NCBI GenBank assembly: GCA_902616645.1
Contig: CACMTO010000001.1
Span: 124,001 to 188,000 of the forward strand
Reading direction: 5' to 3'
Length of the DNA: 64,000 nt
Origin: an uncultured Pelagibacteraceae bacterium
GTDB lineage: Bacteria > Pseudomonadota > Alphaproteobacteria > Pelagibacterales > Pelagibacteraceae
The notes beneath the pieces are model-generated. The model had not been told where the DNA came from. It worked only from the letters and a program-made list of their open reading frames with translations, and searched no databases. Positions 22,406 to 33,288 of the stretch are shown in pieces (within the stretch, counting starts at the first letter, position 1; each line of letters starts with the position of its first letter). A program made the translations under genes and the position numbers.

Positions 22406-23233
22406 CTAAATGTTAATTGGTGGATATTCTAATATTATCTTATTAGTCCATTCGTCTATTTTTTTTATTCTATTTTTTGCAGACGGATGAGTGCTCATAA
22501 ACTCTGGCGGTGTATTACCCTTGTTAAATTCTTGCATTCTTTCCCAAATCTTTCTCGTTTCCCTAATATCAAAACCAGATAATGATGAAAATATCATACC
22601 CAAATAATCAGCCTCACTCTCTTGTTTTCGGTTGAAAGGATTCATAATTCCAAATCTTTTTAGCAGGTCAACTGTATTTACTCCTGGTATTGTTCGGTTT
22701 AGTTGAGATAACTTTCCGCCAGATAAAATATCTATAACTTTAGACCCGTGTTGAACTAAAAGACCTCTACTGGCTCTTTCTACAGAGTGTTTGGCAACAG
22801 CATGTGCAATTTCATGGCCCATTACCGCTGCCAAACCATCAGAGTTTTTTGTTACTTCAAGCATTCCTGTATAAACAGCAATTTTACCTCCAGGCATACA
22901 CCAGGCATTTCTCATGTTTTTATTTTCAATTAATATATATTCCCAAACAAAGTTTGTTGTTGGATTTTCAAGATTTGATCTATGAAAATATTCATTAATT
23001 GAATTTTCCATTTTTTTCCCAATTTCTCTTATTTGATTGAGAGATTTGGTATCATCACTCATTTTTTCTTTCATCTTAATTTTTTCGTATATTTGAGCAG
23101 CTTGGTTGTTTAACGCCGCCTCAGGATATATTTTAAGCTGCTTTCTTTTTGTTATTGGAGCTGAAGCACAAGAATTCAAGATAAAACCACAGCAACCGCA
23201 ACCAACGTAAGATAAAAATTTTCTTCTATTCAT
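22406..23233 (-). CDS. M48 family zinc metalloprotease (lipoprotein-like)
   Basis: HEIAHAVAKHSVE, ESEADYLGM motifs. Confidence 0.92.
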   Translation of the reverse strand: MNRRKFLSYVGCGCCGFILNSCASAPITKRKQLKIYPEAALNNQAAQIYEKIKMKEKMSDDTKSLNQIREIGKKMENSINEYFHRSNLENPTTNFVWEYILIENKNMRNAWCMPGGKIAVYTGMLEVTKNSDGLAAVMGHEIAHAVAKHSVERASRGLLVQHGSKVIDILSGGKLSQLNRTIPGVNTVDLLKRFGIMNPFNRKQESEADYLGMIFSSLSGFDIRETRKIWERMQEFNKGNTPPEFMSTHPSAKNRIKKIDEWTNKIILEYPPINI

Positions 23234-23263
23234 TTTAGTACAACATTGATAATATATTTTGCA

Positions 23264-23341
23264 ATGAATCTAAATAATAAAATATTGTTATTTTTATTTA
23301 TTCTTGCTATTTCTTTTGTAATTTACTCAAGTTTTAAATAA
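23264..23341 (+). CDS. Possible 25-aa single-TM micro-ORF
   Basis: MNLNNKILLFLFILAISFVIYSSFK in the gap upstream of the DUF502 gene. Confidence 0.25.
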   Translation: MNLNNKILLFLFILAISFVIYSSFK

Positions 23342-23345
23342 ACAA

Positions 23346-23963
23346 ATGGTTAAAAATAAAAAAAAAAAATCATTAACACTTATACTTAGAAACTACTTTA
23401 TTACAGGAGTAGTTGTTTTAATTCCAATTGGTTTTACTTTATATCTAAGTAAAGTTTTAATTGGTCTTTCATCGAAAATAATACCTGAGAACATTAATCC
23501 AAATAGTTATCTCCCTTTTGCTGTTCCGGGATTAGAAATTTTAATATCAATTATTCTAATTACTTTTGTTGGAGGATTATCTTTATCCTTCTTAGGAAAA
23601 AGAGTTTTAAAATTAATTGATGACTTATTTAAGAAAATTCCTTTTTTAAGAACAATATACTCTGCAATTCTTCAAATGACTGAGACTTTCTCAAATAAGG
23701 AAAGTGATAAAAAAAGTGTTGTATTGATCGAATATCCCAGAAAAGGTGTTTGGGCAGTGGGTTTTGCAACTAAAGAAAACAAAGGAGAAATGGCAGAAAA
23801 AACTAATCAAAAGTTAATAAATGTTTTTGTTCCAACTACACCGAACCCTACAAGTGGTTTTCTACTTATGTTTCCTATCGAAGATGTGATTTTTCTAAAT
23901 ATGAGTTTTGAGGAAGCTTCTAAATTTATTGTATCTGCTGGGACATCTACTGGAAAAACTTAA
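23346..23963 (+). CDS. DUF502 family membrane protein
   Basis: Two TM segments, FVPTTPNPTSGFLLMFP motif. Confidence 0.88.
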   Translation: MVKNKKKKSLTLILRNYFITGVVVLIPIGFTLYLSKVLIGLSSKIIPENINPNSYLPFAVPGLEILISIILITFVGGLSLSFLGKRVLKLIDDLFKKIPFLRTIYSAILQMTETFSNKESDKKSVVLIEYPRKGVWAVGFATKENKGEMAEKTNQKLINVFVPTTPNPTSGFLLMFPIEDVIFLNMSFEEASKFIVSAGTSTGKT

Positions 23964-26011
23964 ACAATATCATTTATAATATCTGCTCTATCGTAAAGTT
24001 TAATTAAAGGTTTAAATTTACTAATATCTTCGTTTGATTTTTCAATTCTTTTCATTTCTTTTTCAGCTAAAAGAAAAAGATCATTATTTTGGATTGGGTC
24101 AGCTAATTTAAAATTTTTTATTCCACTTTGTTTAAAACCTAAAATATCTCCATAACCTCTCAATTTCATATCCTCCTCCGAAATTAAAAAACCATCATTA
24201 GTTTTTTTTAATATATTAATTCTTTTTCTAGCATTTTCACTTAAGTTTGATTTAAACATGAGTATACAAGTGGAATTTTTATTTCCTCTTCCAACTCGTC
24301 CTCGTAATTGATGTAATTGAGATAAGCCAAACTTATTTGAATTTTCTATGATTATAACGGTTGCATTAGGGAAATCTATTCCTACCTCAATAATTGTAGT
24401 CGAAACTAATATATCAAATTTTTTTTCTAAAAAATTATTTAATATACTTTCTTTTTCCTCAGGATTTGTTTTACCATGTAATAAAGAAACTTGATTAGGA
24501 AATTTTTTTTTAAGGAACTCAAATTTTTTAAGCGCTGAAGCATGGTCTAATTTTTTTGACTCCTCAATTAATGGACATACCCAAAAAATTTGATTACCTA
24601 ACTTTATTTCTTTATTTATAAATTTTAATATATCCTCTATTTTAGTCTCTATTTTACTGTAAGTTTGTATTGGTTTTCTTGTCTTAGGTTTTTCTCTTAT
24701 GATTGAAAGATCCATATCACCGTAAATGGTCATTGTAAGCGTTCTTGGTATTGGAGTTGCGGTCATTAATAAAACATCACAATTATTTCCCCCTTTATCA
24801 GACAATCTTTTTCTTTGATTCACACCAAATTTATGTTGTTCATCAATTATTATTAATCCTAATCTTTTAAATAAAACTTTTTTTTGGAAAATTGCATGAG
24901 TCCCAAAAATAATATCAATTTTATGATTTTCTAATTTATTCAAGATAACTTTTTTTTCTTTAGTATCTGTCTTACTTGAAATTAATTCTATCTCTAAATT
25001 TTTAGGGAATATTTTCTTAGCAAGATTAAAATGCTGTCTAGCTAAAATTTCAGTTGGAGCCATTAGTGCTACTTGAAATCCAGAATTTATTGAGTTAAAA
25101 GCAGATATTAGTGCAACTATTGTTTTTCCACTACCCACATCACCTTGCAAAAGTCTAAACATTTTTGTAGACGAGCATAAGTCATTGTTTATTTCTCTGA
25201 TTGCTTTTAATTGATCATTTGTTAATGAAAATTCTAGTGTTTCAATAATTTTGTTTTGTTTATTCAAATCAAAAACTTTACTTTCTTTTTTATTTTTTTT
25301 TACTTTTTTTCTTATTTCAGAATTTACTAAAAAGGTTGAAAAGATTTCATCAAAAGCAAGTCTTTGGTAGAATTTTTTTTTATTTTTGCCAATATTTTCA
25401 GGTTTATGAAGTTCAATAATAGATTTATTCCAACTGTAATTATTAAATTTATTTAATATGTCTTCTGAATGCCATTCTTCTAAAATTGGTAATTTATTGA
25501 TTATTTGGTCAATAATTTTGTTATAAACTTTTTCTGAAATTCCATCTGTTAATGAATATGTATTGTGTTTTTTTCTAATCAAAGAAGAATTTTCTGAAAT
25601 ATATTTTGGATTAGTTAATTGGTATCTATTCCTAAATCTGTTTATTTTACCACTTATTGTTATTTCTTTTCCAAGTGGAAGTATTTTTTTCACATATCCT
25701 TCATAACTATTAAAAAATATACAGTCCAGTTCACCTGTGTCATCAGTGCACAGAACCTTATTCGGTAAATTTCTTATTCTTGGAAAATAATATTTTTGAG
25801 GTATTATTGTTATTGTTTGATTTTCTCCAATATGTAAATCTCTAATTTTTGACGATAAACTTCTATCTGTAAACGTCCTAGGTAATTTCCACAGAAGATC
25901 AAAAATATTATTAATTTTTTTTTTCTTTAATAAATTAACAGTTTTGGGGCCAACTCCTTTTAATGTTGATAAGTCTGATAAAAGATATTTATAATTACTT
26001 TTATTATTCAT
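23960..26011 (-). CDS. recG: ATP-dependent DNA helicase RecG
   Basis: GDVGSGKTIVAL, DEQHKFGV, TATPIPRT, HQLRGRVGRG. Confidence 0.97.
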   Translation of the reverse strand: MNNKSNYKYLLSDLSTLKGVGPKTVNLLKKKKINNIFDLLWKLPRTFTDRSLSSKIRDLHIGENQTITIIPQKYYFPRIRNLPNKVLCTDDTGELDCIFFNSYEGYVKKILPLGKEITISGKINRFRNRYQLTNPKYISENSSLIRKKHNTYSLTDGISEKVYNKIIDQIINKLPILEEWHSEDILNKFNNYSWNKSIIELHKPENIGKNKKKFYQRLAFDEIFSTFLVNSEIRKKVKKNKKESKVFDLNKQNKIIETLEFSLTNDQLKAIREINNDLCSSTKMFRLLQGDVGSGKTIVALISAFNSINSGFQVALMAPTEILARQHFNLAKKIFPKNLEIELISSKTDTKEKKVILNKLENHKIDIIFGTHAIFQKKVLFKRLGLIIIDEQHKFGVNQRKRLSDKGGNNCDVLLMTATPIPRTLTMTIYGDMDLSIIREKPKTRKPIQTYSKIETKIEDILKFINKEIKLGNQIFWVCPLIEESKKLDHASALKKFEFLKKKFPNQVSLLHGKTNPEEKESILNNFLEKKFDILVSTTIIEVGIDFPNATVIIIENSNKFGLSQLHQLRGRVGRGNKNSTCILMFKSNLSENARKRINILKKTNDGFLISEEDMKLRGYGDILGFKQSGIKNFKLADPIQNNDLFLLAEKEMKRIEKSNEDISKFKPLIKLYDRADIINDIV

Positions 26012-26039
26012 TTTCTACTAATATATTCTAATTATATAT

Positions 26040-26300
26040 ATGGACATAGAGGAATTAAAAAAAAAAATTATTTATAGGTCAAATTATAGAGGCACGAAAG
26101 AAATGGACAAATTAATGGGATCATTCACAAAAAAATATATAAATAAACTAAGTAAAAACGATCTACTGGATTTAGAAAAACTACTAGATACTGATGATGA
26201 TACTTTATATAACTTTTATAATGGTACTAACACAACAGTAGATTTTGAAAAAAATAATATTAATAATCTTTTTAAAAATTATAAATTTATTGATCAATAA
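26040..26300 (+). CDS. sdhE: Succinate dehydrogenase assembly factor 2 family
   Basis: YRSNYRGTKEMDKLMGSFTKKYI. Confidence 0.9.
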   Translation: MDIEELKKKIIYRSNYRGTKEMDKLMGSFTKKYINKLSKNDLLDLEKLLDTDDDTLYNFYNGTNTTVDFEKNNINNLFKNYKFIDQ

Positions 26301-26303
26301 ATA

Positions 26304-26393
26304 TGGCGGAGAGACTGGGATTCGAACCCAGGAAAGAGTTGCCCCTTTGCCGGTTTTCAAGACCGGTGCTTTCAACCGCTCAGCCATCTCTCC
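26304..26393 (-). tRNA. tRNA-Ser (anticodon TGA), CCA encoded
   Basis: GGAGAGA/TCTCTCC acceptor, ACCGG-TCTTGAAAA-CCGG anticodon arm, long variable arm, GGTTCGAATCC. Confidence 0.96.
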
Positions 26394-26480
26394 TTTTAGA
26401 AGCTTTTATAATTAAAAATATTTAATTCAACTATAAAATAGTCTATTTAAACTAAGTATTATCAATTTAAGTATAATTTA

Positions 26481-27359
26481 ATGAAACAAGAATTTAATAA
26501 AGGATTAATATTAACATCATTAGGTTCTTTTTGGTGGGGTTTTATTGGAGTAATATATTTTGAATATGTATCTTTTATTGGTCATATAGAACTTGTTGTC
26601 CATAGGTGTTTATGGACTGCAGTAATGTTAATTTTTACAACAACTTTTTTTTCTAAATGGAAAATTTTTTTTGAGACTGTAAATAATAAGATTAATTTAA
26701 TTGCTTTATTTTTTTCAGGTTTTTTTATTTTTGTTAATTGGGCTATTTGGATCTATGCAGTGTCTACAGATAAAATAATTGATGCAAGTTTTGGCTATTT
26801 TATTATGCCTATAATAAGCGTCCTTCTTGGAAATATTTTTTTTAAAGAAAAATTAAATACAAAAAGAATTTTTTCAATTTCATTAGTTTTAATTTCAATT
26901 TTAATTTTAGTTGCTCATAATTTAGAGAGTTTACCCTGGGTTGGTATTATAGTTGCTCTAAGTTGGGCATTTTACAATCTTGTAAGAAAAAAAATTAATG
27001 TAGATACTGATATTGGTTTATTGATTGAAAGTTTATTTATTTTTCCATTTGCGATAGGGTCTTTTTATTTAATTGTAGTCAATGGTTTAAATGATTTTAA
27101 TTTATCTAACCCAGGGCTAAGTTTATTCATTATTTTAGCAGGACCCATGACAGTGATTCCCTTATTTCTTTATGTGAGAGGTGTTGAATTAATTGGTTTA
27201 GGGCCGACAGGTATGATTTTTTATATAACTCCTACATTACAGTTTATTTTAGGTTATTTTTACTATGATGAGGATTTTTCATTAGTAAAATTCATCAGTT
27301 TTATTATTATTTGGACTGCTGTAATTATATACATAAAAGATCTTTATGAGACTAATTAG
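26481..27359 (+). CDS. rarD: EamA/RarD-family permease
   Basis: 10-TM DMT architecture, GSFWWGFIGVIYF start. Confidence 0.85.
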   Translation: MKQEFNKGLILTSLGSFWWGFIGVIYFEYVSFIGHIELVVHRCLWTAVMLIFTTTFFSKWKIFFETVNNKINLIALFFSGFFIFVNWAIWIYAVSTDKIIDASFGYFIMPIISVLLGNIFFKEKLNTKRIFSISLVLISILILVAHNLESLPWVGIIVALSWAFYNLVRKKINVDTDIGLLIESLFIFPFAIGSFYLIVVNGLNDFNLSNPGLSLFIILAGPMTVIPLFLYVRGVELIGLGPTGMIFYITPTLQFILGYFYYDEDFSLVKFISFIIIWTAVIIYIKDLYETN

Positions 27360-28347
27360 TATCATCTTAATATTTATTTTTTTTTCAATCTCAAAGAATT
27401 ATGCATCTGAAAATTTAGAATTTGCAAAATGGAAAAATAATTTCAAAAAAATTGCATTAGCAAACAATATTTCAGAAAAAACATTTGAGCTAACTATGAA
27501 AAATGTAATATTTTTGCCCAAAGTGATTGAGTACGATAGGTTTCAACCAGAATTTTATGAAGATACTAAAACATATATTTCTAAAAGAACTTCACTTAAA
27601 AAAGTAAAGAAAGGTTTAAATTTTTATAAAAAAAATAAGAAATTAATTAATACGGTAGAGAAAAAATATAATATTGAAAAAGAATTGCTTTTAGCGTTGA
27701 TGGGTATTGAAACAAATTACGGAACATATGTTGGTAAAATGGATATATTGTCCTCATTGGCAACTTTAAGTTTTGACAAAAGAAGATCAGAATTTTTTAC
27801 AAATGAACTCCTAATTTTACTAAGATTAGTAGACACAAATCAAATAGATTATAAAACTCTCTATGGTTCTTGGGCTGGTGCTTTTGGTTTTTTTCAATTT
27901 ATGCCCTCAACAATTAAAAATCATGCAATTGATTTTAATAAAGATAACTATATAGATCTTAAAAACGCTGAGGATGCATATGCTTCGGCTGCAAATTACT
28001 TGAATAACATGGGTTGGGATAAAAATGATCCATGTTTTTATAGAGTTAATTTAAAAAAAAACGTTCCAAAAAAATATCTTAATGTTTCGGCGAAAAAATT
28101 AAAAAACAAAAAGAAATTAAAATTTTTTACCAAATATATAGATAACAATGAAATTTTAAATTCGCTAGATGAAAATTTAAATGTAGCTATTATTACACCT
28201 GATAAAGACATAATACCTAATGCAGAAACTTTAAACCCTGCTTTTATTGTTTTTGATAACTATGAAATAATTCTCAAATGGAATCGTTCTTTGAGATTTG
28301 CTTTAGCAGTATGTACATTGAAGGATAGGATTCATAATGACCTGTAA
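27346..28347 (+). CDS. Lytic murein transglycosylase (MltB-like)
   Basis: MGIETNYGTYVG, GSWAGAFGFFQFMPST. Confidence 0.9.
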   Translation: MRLISIILIFIFFSISKNYASENLEFAKWKNNFKKIALANNISEKTFELTMKNVIFLPKVIEYDRFQPEFYEDTKTYISKRTSLKKVKKGLNFYKKNKKLINTVEKKYNIEKELLLALMGIETNYGTYVGKMDILSSLATLSFDKRRSEFFTNELLILLRLVDTNQIDYKTLYGSWAGAFGFFQFMPSTIKNHAIDFNKDNYIDLKNAEDAYASAANYLNNMGWDKNDPCFYRVNLKKNVPKKYLNVSAKKLKNKKKLKFFTKYIDNNEILNSLDENLNVAIITPDKDIIPNAETLNPAFIVFDNYEIILKWNRSLRFALAVCTLKDRIHNDL

Positions 28348-29086
28348 GATATTAAAAATCATTTTCTTGTTTTTATTTCTTTCAAATTGTAATCAGACTA
28401 ATTTAAAAACTTATAAAATAGAATATCCTGACAAAACTAAGTACAGTAACTTAGGATTTGCACTGATCTACAACGATAATCTAGATGGATTAAAAAAAAT
28501 GGATAACAATTCACTTTATATTTATCATAAATTTTTAAAAAAAAAATCAAGAGTGAAAATTATTAATCCTGCTAATGGTAAATCGTTGATTGCATTGGTA
28601 AAATCAAATAGAGAAAATTTTTCGGGTTTTTATAATTCAGTGTTGTCTTTGAGAATCGCTGAAAATTTAAATTTGGATTTAGATGATCCTTATATTGAAA
28701 TAATATCAATATCAAATAATACAACATTTATAGCAAAAAAAACGAAAACCTTCGAAGAAGAAAAAAATGTAGCTGAGAAAGCTCCAATAGACGGAGTTTT
28801 AATTAGTGATTTGAACAAAAAGCTTAAAAAAAAAAAGAAAGTTAAAAAAAAAAAGTTTTCTTACTCTATAAAAGTTGCTGATTTTTATTATCTAGATTCT
28901 GCTAAAATGCTGATAGATCGTATTAAGAAAAATTCTTCTGTTAGGAATGTTAAAATTGTTAAAATATCTGATGTTAAATATAGGGTATTAATAGGTCCTT
29001 TTAATGATATAAAAGACATTAAGATAGCTTTTGAACAAATAATGTCACTAGACTTTGAAAATTTACAAATTTTAAAAAATGTTTAA
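28337..29086 (+). CDS. Lipoprotein with C-terminal SPOR domain, RlpA-like context
   Basis: LFLSNC lipobox; C-terminal FSYSIKVADFYYLDSAKM...YRVLIGPF; next to MltB and PBP5-like genes. Confidence 0.65.
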   Translation: MTCKILKIIFLFLFLSNCNQTNLKTYKIEYPDKTKYSNLGFALIYNDNLDGLKKMDNNSLYIYHKFLKKKSRVKIINPANGKSLIALVKSNRENFSGFYNSVLSLRIAENLNLDLDDPYIEIISISNNTTFIAKKTKTFEEEKNVAEKAPIDGVLISDLNKKLKKKKKVKKKKFSYSIKVADFYYLDSAKMLIDRIKKNSSVRNVKIVKISDVKYRVLIGPFNDIKDIKIAFEQIMSLDFENLQILKNV

Positions 29087-30230
29087 AAAAATTATTTTTG
29101 TTTTATTAATTAAATTATTTTTATCAACACTTGCAATTGCTAATATAGATATAAAAGCAAGAACTGCAATTTTACAGGATTTTCTGTCAGGTGAAATTTT
29201 ATATGAAAAAGAACCTGATCGATCTATTTATCCAGCCTCTATGACTAAGATTATGACATCTATAATTGCTTTTGATTTAATAAAATCTGGAGAAATAAGT
29301 TTAGATGATAAATTTATTATTTCAGAAAAAGCTTGGAGACTATCAACAGCCGGGTATTCTTCTATGTTCATTATGGTTGGAGATGAAGTGTCCGTTGAAG
29401 ATTTATTAAGAGGTATTATTGTTGCATCTGGAAATGATGCTTGTATAGCTTTAGCTGAAGGAATTGCTGGAACAGAGGAAGAATTCTCAATTCTAATGAC
29501 ATCAAAAGCTCAAGAAATTGGAATGACGAATACAAATTTTGCTAATTCATCTGGTATCAATGATCCAGATAATTATTCTACTGTTAGAGATATTTTGATT
29601 ATGTCAAATTATTTGATTAAAAATCATCCAGAATATTATGAGTGGTTTAGCGAAAAAGAATTTACCTGGAATAGAACAGGCGGTGATCCAATCACACAAG
29701 GTAATCGAAATCCACTTTTATACAAAAATCTTGGAGCTGATGGAATAAAGACTGGGTATTTAGCAGTTGAAAAATATTCTTTAGCATCATCGATCAAACG
29801 AAAAAATAGAAGATTGATTGCTGTGGGCAGTGGATTTGAAACGAAATCATCTCGATCTAGAGAAAGTTTAAAGTTACTAACTTATGGATTAACTAATTTT
29901 GATTTAGTACAAATCGCAAAATCAAATGAAAAAATAGGTAAAGTAGAAGTATGGTTAGGCAAACAAAACTTTGTTGATGTTCATGTCGACAAAGATATTT
30001 ATAAGGTTATAAAAAAAGCACAAAAAAAAAGACTAAAAATATCTATGAAATATGATGGACCGATTGAAGCTCCTATTAAAAAAAAACAATCGATCGGAAA
30101 ATTGAGAGTTGTTTATGATGAAGATTTAATAGGAGAATATGATCTTCTAGCATCAAACGATATAAAAAAAGTAAATATTTTTACTAAATTAATCAGATCT
30201 CTAAATTATCTAATTTGGGGTGATGTTTAA
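29079..30230 (+). CDS. dacC: D-alanyl-D-alanine carboxypeptidase (PBP5/6 family)
   Basis: PASMTKIMT (SxxK), SGNDA (SxN), DGIKTGY (KTG). Confidence 0.93.
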   Translation: MFKKIIFVLLIKLFLSTLAIANIDIKARTAILQDFLSGEILYEKEPDRSIYPASMTKIMTSIIAFDLIKSGEISLDDKFIISEKAWRLSTAGYSSMFIMVGDEVSVEDLLRGIIVASGNDACIALAEGIAGTEEEFSILMTSKAQEIGMTNTNFANSSGINDPDNYSTVRDILIMSNYLIKNHPEYYEWFSEKEFTWNRTGGDPITQGNRNPLLYKNLGADGIKTGYLAVEKYSLASSIKRKNRRLIAVGSGFETKSSRSRESLKLLTYGLTNFDLVQIAKSNEKIGKVEVWLGKQNFVDVHVDKDIYKVIKKAQKKRLKISMKYDGPIEAPIKKKQSIGKLRVVYDEDLIGEYDLLASNDIKKVNIFTKLIRSLNYLIWGDV

Positions 30231-30837
30231 AAATCCAATAATCGTTTTTGAAGGCATCGAAGGAAGTGGAAAAACTTCCCATTGTAATTTTGTATCCAAA
30301 TATTTAAAAAAAAAAAAAATAAAATATATTAGATTACGTGAACCAGGAGGAAGCAAGAATTCAGAAATAATAAGGAAATTGATATTAAATAAAAACTCAA
30401 ATTTTAATAAAAAGACAGATTTATTATTATATCTGGCATCAAGAAGTGAAAATTTTTCGTTAATAAAAAATAATTTTAGAAAAAAAATAATTTTGATCGA
30501 TAGATTTACTGATTCTACTATTGCATATCAGCATTACGGTTTAGGTGTTGAATTACCTATCATAAAAAAAATAAATCAATTTTTGTTAGGTAATATTAAA
30601 CCTGATTTTACTTTTTTAAATATTGTAAATAAAAAAAATATGAAAAAAAGACTAAAATTAAGAAAAAAACTTAATAGATACGATAAATTTGATGATCATT
30701 TTTATTTCAAAGTCCAAAAAGGATTCCTTTTCCTAGCTAGTAAAAACAAAAAAAAATATCAAATAATAGACTCAAATCTCGAGCTTGATCATAATAAAGA
30801 TTTAATTAAAAAAAAAATAGAAAAATTGATTAAATGA
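30220..30837 (+). CDS. tmk: Thymidylate kinase
   Basis: FEGIEGSGKTSHC; REPGGS; DRFTDSTIAYQHYG. Confidence 0.95.
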   Translation: MMFKNPIIVFEGIEGSGKTSHCNFVSKYLKKKKIKYIRLREPGGSKNSEIIRKLILNKNSNFNKKTDLLLYLASRSENFSLIKNNFRKKIILIDRFTDSTIAYQHYGLGVELPIIKKINQFLLGNIKPDFTFLNIVNKKNMKKRLKLRKKLNRYDKFDDHFYFKVQKGFLFLASKNKKKYQIIDSNLELDHNKDLIKKKIEKLIK

Positions 30838-31754
30838 ATTTAAAACCTGCTTCACAATTAACTTTATATGGATTGAATGATGATTTTAATGAATTAGCAT
30901 CACTTTATAATAAAAAAAAATTACCTAATAAGATTCTTTTATCTGGTAATAAGGGGATTGGCAAATGTACTTTAGCTTACCATTTAATTAATTTTATACT
31001 ATCAAATGACGAAGAGTTTCCTTATGATGAAAAAAATTTCACAATTAACGAAAATAATAAGTCATTTAAACTTACAATTAATAATGTTAATCCCAATTTT
31101 AATTTAATTGATGTAGCTTCTGATAAAAAATTTATTGATATATCTCAAATAAGAAATTTGATTTTAAATTTGAATAAATCTTCACTAAATAAAAAACCAA
31201 GATTCGTTCTTATTGATAACATCGAATACTTAAATAAAAATTCAATAAATTCTCTTTTAAAATTTCTCGAGGAACCAAACGATAATATTTATTTTTTATT
31301 AATACATAATAATAAACGTATTTTATCAACTTTAAAGTCAAGATGTCTAAATTTTAAAATCCATCTTACAAATTCACAATCTGCTGAAGTTTTAAATTGT
31401 ATTTTAAAAAAGAAAATTCTAAACAATATTAATAATGAATTGATTGATTATTATTTTACCCCTGGAAAAATTTTAGAATTAATAAATTTTTCAAACGATT
31501 ATGAAATAGAATTAGAGAATTTGACTTTAAAAAATTTCTTAAGAATTCTTATAGAAAAGAATTATTATAAAAAGAATAACATTGGAAAGGCCTTACTGTT
31601 TGACTTAATAGAGTCATTTTTACAAAAAAAAGAATTTCATATTCAATCAAATTTATTTGAATATTTCATTACAAAAATTAACGATGTTAAAAAATTTAAT
31701 TTAGATGATGAGATTATTATTAACGAATTTCACGAAAAAGTTTTAAATGAATAA
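30834..31754 (+). CDS. holB: DNA polymerase III delta' subunit
   Basis: GNKGIGKCTLAY; NSLLKFLEEP; between tmk and metG. Confidence 0.88.
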   Translation: MNLKPASQLTLYGLNDDFNELASLYNKKKLPNKILLSGNKGIGKCTLAYHLINFILSNDEEFPYDEKNFTINENNKSFKLTINNVNPNFNLIDVASDKKFIDISQIRNLILNLNKSSLNKKPRFVLIDNIEYLNKNSINSLLKFLEEPNDNIYFLLIHNNKRILSTLKSRCLNFKIHLTNSQSAEVLNCILKKKILNNINNELIDYYFTPGKILELINFSNDYEIELENLTLKNFLRILIEKNYYKKNNIGKALLFDLIESFLQKKEFHIQSNLFEYFITKINDVKKFNLDDEIIINEFHEKVLNE

Positions 31755-33288
31755 GAAATTTTATATTACTACACCGATTTATTATCCATCTGCAAAACCA
31801 CATATGGGTCATGCTTATTCAAGCATTATTGCAGATTTTTTTGCAAGATTTAAAAAAATCGATGGTTATGACATTCATTTTCTTACAGGTACTGATGAAC
31901 ACGGCCTCAAAATTCAAAAAGCAGCTAAGGATAACAATATGGATCCACAATCATTTTGTGATGATATAAGCAAAACTTTCATGGAACTATCAAAAATCCT
32001 TAATTTGACTAATACTGATTTTATTAGAACAACTGAAAAAAGACATAAACTTTCTGTTCAAAGCTTATGGAGTGAACTTGAGCGGAAAGAAGATATTTAT
32101 TTATCTAAATATTCTGGGTGGTATTCAATATCTGATGAAGCATTTTATGGTGAAAATGAAATAGAAGAATTTGATGGTATTAAAAGAGCTATTGCCTCAA
32201 AATCTACAGTCGAATGGATGGATGAAGAATCTTATTTTTTTCGATTATCTAAATGGGAAAAACCATTGTTGGATTATTATGAAAAAAATCCAGATTTTAT
32301 TGCACCAAGTTCTCGTAGGAATGAAGTGATTAGTTTTGTAAAAAGTGGTTTAAAAGATTTATCTATTAGCCGTAAAAGTTTTTCGTGGGGGATAAAAGTT
32401 CCTAATGATCAAGATCATGTAATTTATGTTTGGTTAGATGCTTTAACAAATTATATTAGCGCTCTTAATTACCCTAATACTAAAGACGAACTTTACAAAA
32501 AATTTTGGCCAGCGTCTTTACATTTAATTGGAAAGGATATTTTAAGATTTCATGCAATTTATTGGCCTGCTTTTTTATTAGCTGCAAATTTACCATTACC
32601 TAGAAAAATTTATAGTCATGGCTGGATACTTTCTGGAGATGAAAAAATGTCAAAATCGAGAGGAAATATATTAGATCCTCTAGATATTATTGATAAATAT
32701 GGATTAGATCCCCTTAGATACTATTTAATCAAAGAAGTATCTTTTGGAAATGATGGCAATATATCACAAGAACGTCTTGAGGATTGTATTAATAGTGATT
32801 TGGCAAATAATTTTGGTAACTTATGTCAAAGAGTTGTCACTTTCGCAAACAAAAATTGTGACAACACAATACCAGTAAAAGATAAGTTTAATAAAGATGA
32901 TTTAATAATTTTAAATAAATTCAAGTTAGATTTAGATATTATTAGAAAAAAAATAGACGAACAAGACATTAATTTTTATATTAACTACATTGTAAGTAGA
33001 TTGTTTGAGGCAAATAAATATTTTAACGATCAAGAGCCATGGAAAAAGAAAGCTAATCCAGAGCGATTAAAAACAATAGTTTACACAACATTAGAGGTAA
33101 TTAGAAAAATATGTATAATGCTATTTCCAGTAATTCCACAAACATCATTAAGAGCATTAAAAATTTTTGATATTACTGAAAAGGAAATAGATTTTTCAAG
33201 TTTAGTTGACCATGATTTCTTAAAGTGTGGTAAAAAAATAAATAATATTGATATATTATTCAAAAAAATAATTAGAGAAAATGATTGA
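31747..33288 (+). CDS. metG: Methionyl-tRNA synthetase
   Basis: TTPIYYPSAKPHMGHAYS; GDEKMSKSRGN. Confidence 0.97.
   Translation: MNKKFYITTPIYYPSAKPHMGHAYSSIIADFFARFKKIDGYDIHFLTGTDEHGLKIQKAAKDNNMDPQSFCDDISKTFMELSKILNLTNTDFIRTTEKRHKLSVQSLWSELERKEDIYLSKYSGWYSISDEAFYGENEIEEFDGIKRAIASKSTVEWMDEESYFFRLSKWEKPLLDYYEKNPDFIAPSSRRNEVISFVKSGLKDLSISRKSFSWGIKVPNDQDHVIYVWLDALTNYISALNYPNTKDELYKKFWPASLHLIGKDILRFHAIYWPAFLLAANLPLPRKIYSHGWILSGDEKMSKSRGNILDPLDIIDKYGLDPLRYYLIKEVSFGNDGNISQERLEDCINSDLANNFGNLCQRVVTFANKNCDNTIPVKDKFNKDDLIILNKFKLDLDIIRKKIDEQDINFYINYIVSRLFEANKYFNDQEPWKKKANPERLKTIVYTTLEVIRKICIMLFPVIPQTSLRALKIFDITEKEIDFSSLVDHDFLKCGKKINNIDILFKKIIREND

Noticed and set aside
26205-26387. 60-aa minus-strand ORF
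   Set aside because: Mostly lies within tRNA-Ser; a typical spurious tRNA ORF.
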